A stretch of DNA of 64,000 nt. Source: Aquatica leii (taxonomy: Eukaryota > Arthropoda > Insecta > Coleoptera > Lampyridae). The notes beneath the pieces are model-generated. The model did not search any database, was not told the origin of the DNA, and saw nothing but the letters and a program-made list of their open reading frames with translations. The stretch spans positions 187,434,760-187,498,759 of the forward strand of contig CM069433.1 in the NCBI GenBank assembly GCA_035610365.1, read 5' to 3'. Both the position numbers and the translations under genes were made by a program. Below, piece after piece: positions 41,719 through 54,000 of the stretch. Positions within the stretch are counted from its first letter, which is position 1. Each line of letters opens with the position of its first letter.

Positions 41719-41761
41719 AATAAATTGTGAACATTTAATCTTAGTTTATAACATAAATAAA
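41719..41761 (+). terminator. Polyadenylation signals of the secreted-peptide gene
   Basis: AATAAA at 41719-41724 and again at 41756-41761, 35 and 72 bp after the stop codon, followed by a T/GT-rich stretch (TTTTTATCTGTCTTTATTTG). This fits a short 3' UTR. Confidence 0.6.
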
Positions 41762-41764
41762 GTT

Positions 41765-42200
41765 TTTATCTGTCTTTATTTGTCGTGTACAATTTAAAAA
41801 AAATTATAGGCTCTTTTTGAAACCGCTATCACGTTACTGCACTGTGTTTAAGTGGTTTTAAATGAGATTTGTTGATATTTCATGACTTCATTTTATAATT
41901 AGCTTAAACTTGTGAAAAAATAATCAACTTTTGAGTTTTTATACGACACCAAAAAATAAACCGAGAAGAAAGGAAAAACAAAAAAGGAAGAATATATCAC
42001 GTTGATTAGTAAGAAAAAGTAAAGAGACATTTTTAAACGTATAGGTTGAGTAAAAAAAAAGAAACATTTTCGTTTACTATGCCAACTCTGACTTTAGTAT
42101 ATTCACTTCTTCACTTAATAACTTCAGGCAGTAATTTTGTGTAAAAATTATAAATTTAAACTAAAGAAATTCTAACGGAATAAGAATAGAACAAAAAATA
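41765..42200. other. AT-rich spacer
   Basis: About 440 bp between the host gene and the next repeat. No gene or repeat recognised. Confidence 0.5.
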
Positions 42201-42201
42201 T

Positions 42202-42666
42202 ACAGGGTTTGCAATTACTCCGGCCTCGGTTTCTAGTGCCTTTGTATAAATGTCAACATAAAACGTATTGTACTCAATTCTATTAAAAAACTGCATGTTT
42301 TTAAAATATTTTTGTTTATACAGGGTGTTTAGTTTTCGCTAGACAGCATAAAGTTACACTATTTTAAGTAGCAACCCATCTATTTTTATGCTGTTCGATG
42401 TCAGCTTAATTTAGAATTACTTAAATAGTCCAAAATATGTTTTTAATTCGCCACACGCTGATTTTCAAATTTTTCAACTTGCTAAAACTTTTGTTTTTAA
42501 TAGCACCCTCAATTTCTTCCATCTGTTTCTAATGTATTTTTTGATTTTCTATCGATTTGCACTAGCTAACCTCTATAGTTATGGAGATGTTTATAAATTT
42601 TCAGTTAAATCACAACTAGCATTATTTTAATTAAGTAGGTTTATTCTAGTAAGCTTTGTTTCTATT
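42202..42666 (+). repeat. Dispersed repeat with ACAGGGT ends, copy 1
   Basis: It starts TATACAGGGTTTGCAATTAC and holds an internal TATACAGGGTGTTTAGTTTT. Further inside is CTATCGATTTGCACTAG, and it ends TTCTAGTAAGCTTTGTTTCT. The whole stretch recurs inverted at 55205-55862, with indels. The last 30 bp also occur at 50056-50089. ACAGGGTG ends are typical of mariner-like terminal repeats in insects, so this is probably two nested or joined non-autonomous elements. Confidence 0.7.
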
Positions 42667-42826
42667 AAACAAAAAAAACTGGTGTGGTCACTACACGACT
42701 TCCCTATAAGGAATGATAAAAGAATGTCTATATTTTTTTTAAGATTATGTTGCCATAAAACCACTTTGAAGTAATATGTACAGGTTTGTATTGATTTTCT
42801 ACCATGATTAAGTTTTTTTTTTAGTT
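42667..42826 (+). repeat. Dispersed repeat, copy 2 (of 151-300)
   Basis: A direct copy of the repeat at 151-300, starting AAAAAACTGGTGTGGTCACT and ending in a T-run at 42818. Similarity is about 85%. It follows the 42202-42666 repeat without a gap. Confidence 0.6.
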
Positions 42827-43093
42827 TCCTCCTCGATTTTATTAAGATTATATCGACTAACCCTTATATTTGTGCGCCTCGATATTACTTACCCCTTTAG
42901 TAAATTAGAAAAAAAACCGTCGCAGGCAGGATTCTAAACTATATTATATTTGTGAGTTCATTTTAAATTACAAATTAAATATCTGATAAACTGTTAATGT
43001 TAGAATTTTTTTTATTTGAATAAATTGTTAGGATTTGTCTCTATAAGAAACTGTAAAAATAATTCGAATAATTTACATACGTACAAAATTATA

Positions 43094-44613
43094 CAGGGTG
43101 TCCCACATACTGAAATGGTATGTTCCTTAGGTCAATTTAAGTAGAAAACATCCTATAAACATAGGTCCAATTCGCCATAGTTACACAGATACAAGCGTTC
43201 AAAGTTTATAAATGCTCACACATGTTTTGAAAATTATTATTATTGAAAACAGAAAATCTACAAAACAAACAAAAAAAATCACATCAAATGCTCAAAATGA
43301 CCTCCTTCGGCATTAATACAACGACGGCTGCGATCTAAAATGGACCGAGTAGCCGCTCGAAGCACCTGCTGGTTGTTCTGTGTTTGTTGACACACATCCA
43401 GGATACGCTGTATTAGTTCAGCTCTGGTATTAACTTTTACCTCGTATACTAAACTTTTCACATGACCCCACAGATAGAAGTCCAAAGGTGTGAGATCGGG
43501 CGATCTCGGTGGCCAAGCATGCGGCCCTCTACGCCCAATCCACCTATTGGGGTAAGCAACATTTAGATATTCGGTCACATGCCGACTAAAATGTGGAGGA
43601 GCCTTATTATGTTGCAGAAACATTTGTTGTCTTGTTAGTAAAGGTACTTCTTCCAAAAACGGTAGCAATTCATTCGGCAAAAAGTTAGCATATGCTTCTC
43701 CTGTCAGACGTTCCTCAAAGAAAAAAGGTCCACTAAGTTGATCGTCAATTATGCCACACCATACGTTAACAGAAAATCTGCGCTGAAAGTTAGTTTCTGT
43801 TGTGCCATGTGGGTTTTGATATGACCACAAATGAGAATTACGTGTATTGTTCACTCCATCTCTAGTAAATTGCGCCTCGTCGCTAAATAAAATGAATAGA
43901 ACTAATTGTGGATTTACCTGTAGCCAGTTGCAGAAATTCAACCGGGCAGCAAAATCTCCAGGTTCCAGATGCTGAACCTGTTGTATGTGATAGAGATACA
44001 AAAGCCCATCATGTAATGTTCGCCATACTGACATACGGGGGAGTCCCGTTCGAGAAGAAATTCTTCTAGTACTCAACCCTGGACTCCGATCAACCATCTG
44101 TAGAATGTTTTCCTGCTCATTCACATTTAACTGCACAGGACGGTCAGATCTTGTTGAAACTGATGGAAATGAACCGTCCGTCCGTCCGTACATGTTGAAA
44201 CACAGAAGAAAAGGTTTGGTGATTTGGCACCCTCTTGTAGGGAAATCTTCGTTCATATTCCTTAACGGCAGATCTCGCATTTCCATCACAAAATCCATAA
44301 ATGTAAAGGATATCAGCATACTCTTCGTTAGAAAAATGAGAAGGCATTTTGCATTTAAATTACACTTCATTTAATAAAATCGACTGTGACATTAGTAGAA
44401 AAGAAAGCAATAAATGACATATTGTTCGGCTTTTGTTTCCCAGTTGACTAAGAATAATTAATTTTCAAAAAATGTGTGATTAGTTATAAACTTTGAACGC
44501 TTGTATCTGTGTAACTATGGCAAATTGGACCTATGTTTATAGGACGTTTTCTACTTAAATTGACCTAAGGAACATACCATTTCAGTATGTACAGTACCTC
44601 GTGGGACACCCTG
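43094..44613 (-). mobile_element. Mariner-like (DUF4817) transposon, about 120-bp TIRs
   Basis: The left end CAGGGTGTCCCACATACTG and the following 110 bp are repeated inverted at the right end, which finishes in GTGGGACACCCTG at 44613. The two arms are almost identical apart from an extra stretch of about 12-16 bp near the right tip. TA flanks both ends (43092-43093 and 44614-44615). Length is 1520 bp. Its high TIR identity makes it one of the younger DNA transposons here. Confidence 0.95.
43279..44347 (-). pseudogene. DUF4817-type mariner transposase, one frameshift
   Basis: The ATG at 44347 starts MPSHFSNEEYADILYIYGFC, the DUF4817 HTH. The frame breaks at a (CCGT)4 run at 44174-44189, and the rest continues in the next frame to TAA/TAG at 43279. 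That part has GSFPSVSTRSDRPVQLN, a second HTH (TRRISSRTGLPRMSVWRTLH), FSDEAQFTRDG (first Asp), FLQHNKAPPHFSRH (the usual HDGAPPHF, so the second Asp is Asn) and RSPDLTPLDFYLWGHVKS (third Asp). The length matches the usual 340-360 residues. It is inactive both by the frameshift and by the D-to-N change. Confidence 0.9.
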
Positions 44614-44879
44614 TATAAGAAAAACTGTTAAAAATAACGGATACACTTCCGGTTTTTTCATCAAACCCATCTTTTGACAAAGCAGAGAGAATATAAAAAG
44701 CCAACTCCATACCAAATTTCAAGTTACTAGGACTTTTGGTTCGAGAGTTACCGTGGGTACATCCAAAGATAATTTAAATAAGATGCAGCGCTACGTATAT
44801 AAACAAGCCAAAAAAAAATATAAAGAAAAATTTTTATATTTTAACGTAAATTAAAAGTGCCATTAGCAGATTAAATAAA

Positions 44880-45850
44880 GCAACAAATATGATCCCAGAA
44901 ATACTACAATACTTACAAAAATCGAACACGGGAAAAGACGAACACAGAACAAAGGCGGACACAGAACAGAGGGAAGCAGGAACGTAAACAATAAGCAAAG
45001 CAAAGCTAGAAAAAGAAAATCAAATAAACAGCATTGAAACAATAAAAAAAAACCTAACCAGGTAAGAGCTAAACTTATTAATAAATACATAATGGCGGAT
45101 GAAATAACCAGAAAATATAGAAACCTAGACAAAATGATCAAAGAGGGCAGAATCCAGCCTGGAAAATCGGCAAGGAAACACTTACGCAATTATTAAAAAC
45201 CTGAAATGTAATGTAAAAACGGAGATCGTAAAAATTGATCAAGTCACAAAAACCAAGGATGACCAAATGCTTATAACAATAAGAGGTAAAGATGAAAAGG
45301 TAAGAGAAACCTTTAAGGACACAAAAAATGAAGGATGTGTAGTCGAAATCGATACTAGGATAAGAATGAAAACAGTTACGATCATCGACGAAACAGTATC
45401 AGAAAAAGAAGTGCACGACACAATTAGGGAAGAGATCCTAGAGATAACAGGTCGTTCAGAATTTTATGAATTAAGAATAGGGACCAACGCGAATAAAAAA
45501 GGACTTAGATACGCAATGGTTACTACAGAATAACACATAACATAACTAAAAAACTGGGAGGCAAAAGAATTGGCAGAGGGTTGAATAGATGGAGGCTGAA
45601 AGAGCTCTAGATGCCAAAATGATGTAATAAATGTCGAAGGATAGGCCATGAAGCCAGGAAGTGTTTGTATAGCGATACAAATGATAGATGTCATAAGTGC
45701 TGTGAGTTAGGGCACACAAGAGAAGACTGCACAAATGATGAATGGTGCTATCTTTGTCAAAACAAGGAGCACAACGCAGAGACTACTAGATGCCCACTTT
45801 ATAGAAAAATGAAAGACGAAGAGATAATAGAAAAAACAAGAAGACACTAA
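44880..45850 (+). pseudogene. R1-like LINE, ORF1 (gag-like) relic
   Basis: An open stretch at 45267-45533 (MLITIRGKDEKVRETFKDTK) is followed, after a frame change, by three CCHC knuckles: CNKCRRIGHEARKC, CHKCCELGHTREDC and CYLCQNKEHNAETTRC. It ends PLYRKMKDEEIIEKTRRH and a stop at 45848-45850. This is the layout of R1/LOA-type ORF1 proteins that coat LINE RNA. The 5' part from about 44880 is full of stops. The third copy of the LTR-like repeat separates it from ORF2. Confidence 0.8.
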
Positions 45851-45892
45851 ACTGGTGTCACGCCTGATAAACAGTAGGATAGGGTTATGCTT

Positions 45893-47668
45893 GTAACGTG
45901 TAAATTCAAAATTTAAGCGAAAATCCGCCTGAGAGTAGACAACTTACCGTAAATACGGATAAATACTCGACCTCGAGTGGTGATTCTAAGTTACGCTCGC
46001 AGAGGGCGCTCGAAAGTAGTCGGCCATCTACAAACCTCATTTTTATTCTGTCGTTTGGTTGTGTAGGAACGTCGAAACGTCGAAGGGCAATAAATAACAA
46101 ATCCGACTAAACGTTCGATGCATATAATACCAGAGCGATGTATTTTGCTACAAAACGCATAAAGTAGGTTAGTATTTCACACGTGGTTTAGAAAATGGAG
46201 GCGTATCAACTAATTCTCGCTATTTTAGCTCCTTAGTTCTTAGTTCTTTCGTTCTTTCGTCGTTTCGTCTGTACTGTTGGGGTTTCTACCATGTTTGGGG
46301 GAATATTATTACGAGTCCGGTGAAGATGGTGGACCGTGCTCTTTCGGAATCGCTGAACTAATGCGGATCGTAGTCGTAGAGGAAAACAACAAAAACAAAG
46401 GATTCCAGTGGATCGTTGGCGCTGTGCTAAAGTGAGGGAATGAAGTATCGAGGTATTTATACAATCCTTAATTTGTAGTCGCGGGAGACTCGCTAGCTGT
46501 CGGCTCATTTCGTCCACGCGCTGCGGGGTCAGGACTGTTGCTCTCGCTACGTACGTTTCGTGTTAAGTGAAAACAGTGCGGACTTCATGTAGTAAACACT
46601 TTTTAGTTCGAACGTTCTCTCGTACATCCGGTACACCTTTCTATTTCTTGTCGACTACATTTATCTTAAATTTCTTGGATTGAACGACACTAATGAATTT
46701 TTGTAACGGGCATAATTATGATTAATAATATTTAACGTAATTTTCTTTAGAAGATTAAGAGTAATGAACTTTTGTAATTTGCATAACTACGATTAATAAT
46801 ATTTAACGTCACTTTTCTTTATAATAGTAATAATAATGAAATTTTGTAACTTGCATAATTATGATTAAGAATATTTAACGTCACTTTTCTTTATAATATT
46901 ACTAGTATTTACTTACAAGGTTATCAGACGCCTTAATTGTAATGGTTGATCTATAACGATTATTTAACGTAACTTCCACTTATTAATTTGTGTTTCATAT
47001 AAGAGAATTTTTGCTATTATCAAGGGTAGAAATTTGGGAGCTATGCCGTCTCTCGGAAACTAAATGAATGATACTTTTATTACCGGTCGTGCCGAACTTG
47101 ATATCAAGGTTCACGGGCGGTGTTGCGTACGTTAACGCGGTTGAGATTTGCTACGATTTACGGTAGCCGCGAAAATAATTTTTTAATAGCCACGTTTTAA
47201 ATTTTGTTGGCTCCCAGAGTCTATTTTTGGGACCTGCTTTCAACTTATGTGTATATTGTATGTATATTATTACCATTTCTTGGTGGTGTTATATAGATCA
47301 TTAATTGCGGATTATACCAGTGGCGTAACCGTCGAGGGGCCTTTTCTTCCGTTCCGGAAGGGGCTATGAGTCAATAATTTTAATAAATGGTTATTGTTAA
47401 TTCATACTATGTTTCTTTTGGGCGACCTCGGGTCTAGGCTCTCCTTTTCTCCTACCTAGACTGGATATCTGCGATAAAAACATTTCGAGAAGAGGTGGCG
47501 CACTTGGGCATTTAGCTTACCTAAAGAAAACTTGGTGTCTTACGATTTTCTTTTACCCGACGACCATCTACGGTGAGGCTAGCCGAAAGGTAAGCAACAA
47601 CATCTCGGTAATTACCTTTAGGTAATTTATTTTTCTTTCTTTTTCTCCACCTCCCCCATTGAATCATA
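45893..47668 (+). repeat. LTR-like non-coding repeat, copy 3
   Basis: About 1.78 kb, beginning near TGTAACGTGTAAATTC and ending CCACCTCCCCCATTGAATCA followed by TAACA. It is the most complete single unit. It shares with copy 1 the U3-like left part (AGAGGGCGCTCGAAAGTAGT, AAAGTAGGTTAGTATT), TATTTATAC at about 46456, CGCGCTGCGGGGTC at 46514, then CCAGAGTCTAT, ACCAGTGGCGTAACCGTCGA, GAGGTGGCGCAC and CGGTGAGGCTAGCCGAAAGG. It is inserted between ORF1 and ORF2 of the R1-like LINE, which fits a solo LTR. No clear target duplication was found. No coding capacity. Confidence 0.6.
46691..46908 (+). repeat. Three tandem 71-72-bp repeats
   Basis: Units start TAATGAATTTTTGTAACGGG at 46691, TAATGAACTTTTGTAATTTG at 46762 and TAATGAAATTTTGTAACTTG at 46834. 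Each contains ATTAATAATATTTAACGT or a close variant. They sit inside copy 3 of the LTR-like repeat and are not seen in copies 1 and 2. Confidence 0.85.
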
Positions 47669-47767
47669 ACAAATATTATAACACGCTTTTAGTTCTTAGC
47701 TTAAAGTAAGTAAGTAGAGTAAAGTATAAAGTAATATATAAGACATGGCTAAAAAACGAAAAACATC

Positions 47768-49860
47768 ATGCAGAAAAATTTAGATACGGCAAAGGCGGCA
47801 CATGATGTTGCAATAGCGAACGCATTGAAATATAATATGAACATAAGTTTCTATCAAGAACCAAATAAAAAAATTACAAAAAACCTTGGCTTAATACAAA
47901 ATCAAAGAAGCGATGTAGCTAATAATAAGGATGTTGGAATTAGCACGCATAGAGCAAAACAAGGATTTACTAAAATTATCTTCAAAAATTTTGACATATA
48001 CAACTGTTACATCTCTCCAAATGTACCATTAAATCACTTTAAACAATATATCAACAATATCATAGACAAAGTCCAGAAAGAAGCCAAGGAGGCAATTAAA
48101 CTAGGTGACTTAAACGCAAAGTCGCCGTTATAGGGTGCAAACTCCGCTGACGAAAGGGAAAATCTACTGATTGGATAAATACCATAAATCTCACTACAAT
48201 AAATAAAGGAAATACGCCTACCTTTGTCAGAAGAAACAGCATATCTTACATAGATGTTACGTTAGCAACACCAAGGTTGGCAAATAAGATAAAAGTTATT
48301 AACGACGAAACCCTAAGCCCACACAAAGCAATCCAATCCAATATGTTGAAGAAGTAGAAACTTAATATAAAAAAAGGTCTGCCTGATCTTAAAAAAGCTG
48401 TCCAAAGGAGGAGGAAAAATAGAATATAGACAGATATGCCTGATAATGTTATAGGGAAAATCTATGAACACATGGTCAAAAAAAGACTAGAAAAAGAAAT
48501 CCAGTAAAAAGTGCTTTATCCAATACACAATACGGATTACGTAAGAAGAGGTCTACAATAGACGCAATAAAAAAAAGTTATTAATTATGCAGAAACCAGT
48601 TCTCCCAAATGGGGAGCCATACTTCTTATAAATATCAAGAACGCCTTCAATGCAGCAACGTGGAGCAAATTAATCTCAAAATTACAGCAGATCGGTATAA
48701 GCAAATATCTTATTAATATAACTCGAAGCTACTTAAGCAATTAACTGATTCTAGGCAGAAATACATTTAACATATCGCATTTAACATCAAGGCTCGGTCT
48801 TGGGTCCGACCTTGTGGAATGTATTATACGATGGTGTTCTAAGACAAAAAATACCAACGGGTTGTGAAACATTTGCATATGCGGATGACCTGGCTCTGGT
48901 AGTGAAAGCAAACAAATCAGAGGAATTTATGCACAAAGGTAATAAAGCTCTGAACATAATCAAGAAGTGGCTGGACGAAAACGCCCCAGGAAGAGATAAA
49001 ATAGAAATTTTAAGATAGACAAAACTAAGATAACGTTTTCCAAAAAAGTAAAGTATCTAGGAGTTTGGATATACAAAAAACTGACTTGGAGTGAACATAT
49101 CAAAAACACGGGTATCCGCGCGGAAAAAAGGATATCAGCCTTATGCAAACTGGTGCCAAATATGAGCGGTTTTAGTAGCACAAGTTGAAGACTAATGTAT
49201 GGAGTAGTACAATCAACCATGACATACGGTGTCCCAATCTGGCAAAAAGCAATAAATATAAACAAATATAATAACGTGATGACAAGGGTACAAAGAAACA
49301 TGCTTCTTAGAATTGCTAACGCATATAGAACGGTATCTGCCGAAGCTCTTCAGGTTATCACAGGAATATTAACCATCGATTTACTTATTAAAGAAAGAAG
49401 AAATATATACAATAAGCGGCTACAACAAACCGATGAGAAAGGCCTTGGAAGAAAGAAAAGAAAGCATGAGATTCTGGCAAGAAAGATGGGATGCAAATAC
49501 TATAAATGCGCAATGAACAAAAAAACTAATACCAAAAATAGATATATGGCTAAAATGCAGGCACAAAAAACTAGACTATTTTATAACACAATTCCTGACG
49601 GGTCATGGCTCATTCAAAACATACACACACAAGATAGGAAAGTAAAACCATGATAAATGTGTATGCTGTGGACTCCAGGATACTCTTGACCACACAATCA
49701 CAGATGTATAAAGGAAACGAGCGCGATGAAAACTGAAATGAACCGGAAAATGAGACACAAGAGATTATTAAATATAAGATGTACAATAGCAGGAACTGAG
49801 ATATCATACATAAATTCATTAAAATGTTAATGAAGATAAAAGAAAAAGAAGAAAGAGTTA
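47768..49860 (+). pseudogene. R1-like LINE, ORF2 (endonuclease and RT) relic
   Basis: It starts MQKNLDTAKAAHDVAIANAL, the usual R1 opening (q.Nl..sk.Ahdl), and continues as an endonuclease with SFYQEPNK and GDLNAKSPL followed by a stop. After a deletion, RT blocks follow: ILLINIKNAFNAATW, then GPTLWNVLYDGVLRQK and FAYADDLALVV (catalytic YADD, about 48875). Later come KVKYLGVWIYKKLTW, a thumb/C-terminal region (49195-49653) and a CVCCGLQDTLDH zinc motif near 49660. Stops and frameshifts are frequent. The 3' region extends to about 50040. Dead. Confidence 0.8.
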
Positions 49861-50119
49861 GACAGGACAAACCCAATTAAATGAAACAACGAAACGCCAA
49901 TCAATCGCATCGGACGAATGTCTCCCTGGATAGTGCCTGATGCTTATAAAACGTGGCAAAAAAGAGAGGTTTTAGTGGGTGCGACCCCCACACACCAAAT
50001 GTCAGCCGGTTCTGAATTCGACTATCTTGTAGAGACATCCCTTCTTAAAAAAAAATTATTCTAGTAAGCTTTGCTTCTATTAAACAATAAACATAAAAGA
50101 GGAGACCATTAATAAACGA

Positions 50120-50686
50120 GCAAAAATTAAAAAATAATATAACAAATGTTCAAAGTTTTATCCATTTTGTTGTTGGCACGTCTCAAGTCTTTGTCGTAAA
50201 GATGCACATTTTGTAACATCTCGTGTGTGACGTTAGAAAATGCAGTTCTTATTCTGTTTTTTATTGCGTTTTGTGTAGTAGGATCTTCTTGAAGTGAACT
50301 CCCATAAAAAGAAATTCATGACAGTAAGATCCGTAGATCTTACCGGTCATGGCACAGGACCTCCTCGGCGGATCCATAGATCACGATATTGTTCGTTTAA
50401 ATAATTAAGCACATTTCTAGCAAAATGAAAGGACGCACGATCATACTGATACCACATGGTCCTTTTTGTGTTTTTCGGAACATTTTCTAGTAACTGGGCA
50501 AGGAATTGTTCAAAAACTCCAAATAATAATACAGCCTGCAATACCATTAATTCTGCCTCTTCTATTCTGACAGTTTTTTTTCTGAACAAATCGTGATTGT
50601 TCGAATCGAACCAATAATTTTTGTAATGTACGGATACTTGGAGCACGCCGATCACGATATCTGTTTATAAACACGAGAAGCCAAAA
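50120..50686 (-). pseudogene. Mariner-like transposase, main part (split by gypsy)
   Basis: Minus strand: after LLASRVYKQ come RRAPSIRTLQKLLVRFEQSR, LLENVPKNTKRTMWYQYDRA (second catalytic Asp in QYDRASFHFAR), NEQYRDLWIRRGGPVP, a stop, then STDLTVMNFFLWE (third block, PD to TD). A segment with the first catalytic Asp is missing, so it is internally deleted. The N-terminus lies at 54725-54800, on the other side of the gypsy insertion. A TTCTAGTAAGCTTTGCTTCT repeat at 50056-50089 marks the outer flank. Confidence 0.75.
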
Positions 50687-50690
50687 GACA

Positions 50691-50748
50691 TGTTACGTAT
50701 TTTATTTATTAAAAACTAATTTATTTTTAACGACTAAAATACGTAACA
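50691..50748. repeat. LTR-terminal palindrome with 14-bp perfect arms
   Basis: TGTTACGTATTTTA (50691-50704) is the exact reverse complement of TAAAATACGTAACA (50735-50748). The 58-bp block matches the LTR tip at 54241-54297 in the same orientation. Read on the plus strand, it also ends exactly where an LTR should join the leader (TTGGTGTCACGG). So this one hairpin serves as the LTR end for both orientations. Confidence 0.85.
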
Positions 50749-51052
50749 TTGGTGTCACGGTGTGAAGTTCGCGATTTTTATTAGTGTAAATACCATTAAG
50801 TAATCTAATATCGCTCCCGTAATTGATTGCGTAAATAACTGTTAAGTTCGCGATACGCGTGTTTATTTATAAAGTATAAAATAGTGTTTATTAAACGTTT
50901 TCTTTTAACAAGTGCGTGATCGCGTTATTAATTAAATTCGTTTCCGTATACTAGTGGTTTATTATTAACAAGTGGATCGTTATTAAAATTTTAAAAACTG
51001 CATTTTAAAAAGTAGTGTATTTAAACTTTATATTCGTGTTATATTTAAATTT

Positions 51053-54000
51053 ATGCCGGTGACGCGTTTGCAAAAAGTGAAAATGGATGTAAAGCTATTT
51101 GAATTTCTTGAATCAGTAAAAAACGATCAAGAATCGATGAATAGAAAAATGGAAGAAAATTCTCAGAAAATGGAAGAAGAAAGTAGAAGAAGAAAAATTA
51201 TTGGGAAATTCTAGAAGTTTAAAAGAAGAAATACGAACGAGCATAGAAACCCAAATTAAAATTGTTCAAGAGGAAACTCAAACAGATATGTTAAATTTAA
51301 AAGAAGAAATTTGCGAATCTGTGAATGACAAAATAGAAGAAGTACAAGACAAATTAGAACAGAAATTAAATGAAAATTCAAGAACCATAGAAGGCAAACT
51401 AGAGAAAAAATTGAGAGAAAGAATAAAACTAATTGAAGAAAGAATAAAAGAAATGAATTGTCGCGGTGAAACCAGCGTCACGAGTGAAGATTTAATAATG
51501 GACCATCTAGAAGAAAACACTCACAAGTTTAAAGTTGTACCACCGAATTTTGATGGTCAAGTTCCATGGTCAACCTACTACAAGCAGTTTGAAGCCGCAG
51601 CTACTGCTAATGGTTGGAGCAACAAGCAGAAAGCGACATCTTCAATAGTGTCCTTACGCGGAGAAGCGCTTGGAATTTTACAAACTGTTCCTGACCACCT
51701 GCAAGAAAATTACGAGCTCTTAATTTCACGGTTAGAAATGAGATATGGAGATGCTCATTTTCAACAAGTCTATCAAGCTCAAATTAAAAGTCGGGTTCAA
51801 AAAGCTGCCGAAAGTCTTCAAGAGTTTGAGGCTGACATCGCCAGACTAACACGGCTTGCGTATCCTACAGCGCCTGATACCTTCTTGGAGCAGTTGGCTA
51901 TTCAAACCTTTGTCGACGGCCTCCGAGACACCAAAACACAGCAGACTCTCCGGTTAGCTCGACCGAAGACATTGGATGACGCTTTGGTGCATGCTTTGGA
52001 GTTTGAAGCAGCAAAACGAGATGATCATAGACTCTGCTGTGCTGCAGAAGTACCCGCGCAGACACTGGAAAGCATCGAGGAGATAGCGCGACGAATACTT
52101 CGGGAAAGAGGAGTAACAGCTTTGAACTGCGACGAATTAAGTCATGTACGACTATGTCGTACCAAACCTAAGAAGAGGACTAGAGGAGCGCTCAAAAATT
52201 TAGAACGAGGCGAGCAAAAGAGACAAAAAGTAATCTCATCCAGTCAGACTCCAGAGATTACAATCCAAATGGCATCGCCTAGAGAGCAATTGCATAGCAT
52301 TTATCTCGATGGCAAGATCAATGGGAGAAGCGTCCAGTTACTGGTTAACACGGGAGCGACGAAGAACATCATTCGTCCTGACATCTTATTGGAAAACGAG
52401 AAGACATTACCAGTAACAGTACGACTTCGAACGGCGACGGGCTAAGAAATACCTACTCACGGACATGTCAAAGTAACCATTTATTTGGGAAATGGAGTAC
52501 TCGACCATCAAGTACTGGTAGCCGATATCACGGAAGAAGTTATCCTGGGAATGGACGTGATAAAGAAGTATGGGTTCCATTTGGATATGAAGAACGATGT
52601 CCTGAAAATCGACAATGAAGAAATTCCTTTTCATTCGTCAGAGAAGGCAGCCGTGCAAGTCTTATTGAGTGAAGACGTGATTCTGCCTGCAAGGACGGAA
52701 AGTGTGGTGATGGCACGCCTGGATGGAAATCTCCGGGAAGGCTACATACGAGCGATTGAACCAATGGAGGGCGGCTTAGCTGAAAAGGGACTACTCGTTG
52801 GCAGAACTTTAGTACGAGTAAAGAACACGATGCCAGTAAATATCTTAAACATCAACTCAGATCCTGTAACGTTGAAAAAGAAGACCGTATCACCAGTATC
52901 ACAAATTGTGAGATGCGTGAAGTCGAACAAAGATACGTCGCCGAAGAAGTGTCCACAACATCTATTGGACGTTCTTACCACCAAATGCCAAAACCTCAGC
53001 CAAGACCAGCTGGCTAAAGTTAAAGTGTTGATCCAAGAGTACCAAGATGTGTTCGCGCTGGAGAGTGGCTCCAAAGGAAGAACTAACGTGGTGAAACATA
53101 AAATTAATACTGGAGACGCTCGGCCGATACGACAACATCCACGCAGACTTCCTTTGGCGAAAAGAGAAGAAGCCAAACAAATAATTACGGATATGAAGAG
53201 AAAAGGCGTGATTGAACCTTCAAGTAGCCCATGGGCATCCTCAGTGGTACTCGTAAAGAAGAAGGATCGATCAACGAGGTTTTGCGTAGACTACAGGCAG
53301 CTAAACGACGTGACCAAAAAGGACAGCTACCCTTTACCCAGAATTGACGATACGCTAGACACCCTGTCAGGATCCCAGTGGTTTTCTACGTTAGATTTAA
53401 AGAGTGGATACTGGCAGGTAGAATTAGAACCCAAGGATCGTGAAAAAACAGCTTTTACGATCGGAACTGGTTTGTGGCAGTTCACTGTAATGCCCTTCGG
53501 CCTGTATAACGCTCCTGCAACGTTCGAGCGTTTGATGAAGATCATCTTGCGCGGATTGTCTTGGAAGACGTGCTTGGTTTACCTGGACGACGTGATCGTG
53601 GTTGGAAGGTCGTTTGAAGAACACTTGAACAACTTGAAGGAAGTGTTCTAGCGATTACGTGGGGCTAACCTCAAACTGAGCCTAAAGAAGTGCCACGTAT
53701 TTAAGAAGGAAGTCCAATACCTTGGCCACGTCGTATCTAGAGATGGAGTAAGGGCTGACCCGGACAAAATCCGAGCAGTGCAAGCATAGCCAAGACCAAT
53801 CGACAGACATCAGGTCCAAAGTTTCCTTGGGTTGTGCACTTATTATAGAAGATTTGTACCCGGATTTGCCAATATTGCCAAACCATTGACAAAATTAACC
53901 GAAGAAAAAGCAGAATTTAGATGGAATGAAGACTGCGAAAATTCTTTTAATCAACTAAAACAAGCCCTAGTCACTTCGCCGATTCTGAGTTATCCAAGAG

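Noticed and set aside
44864-45189. A 108-codon Leu/Phe-rich minus-strand frame as a membrane protein
   Set aside because: It is the antisense of the Lys/Glu-rich ORF1 region of the R1-like LINE; A-rich coding DNA read backwards gives Phe/Leu.
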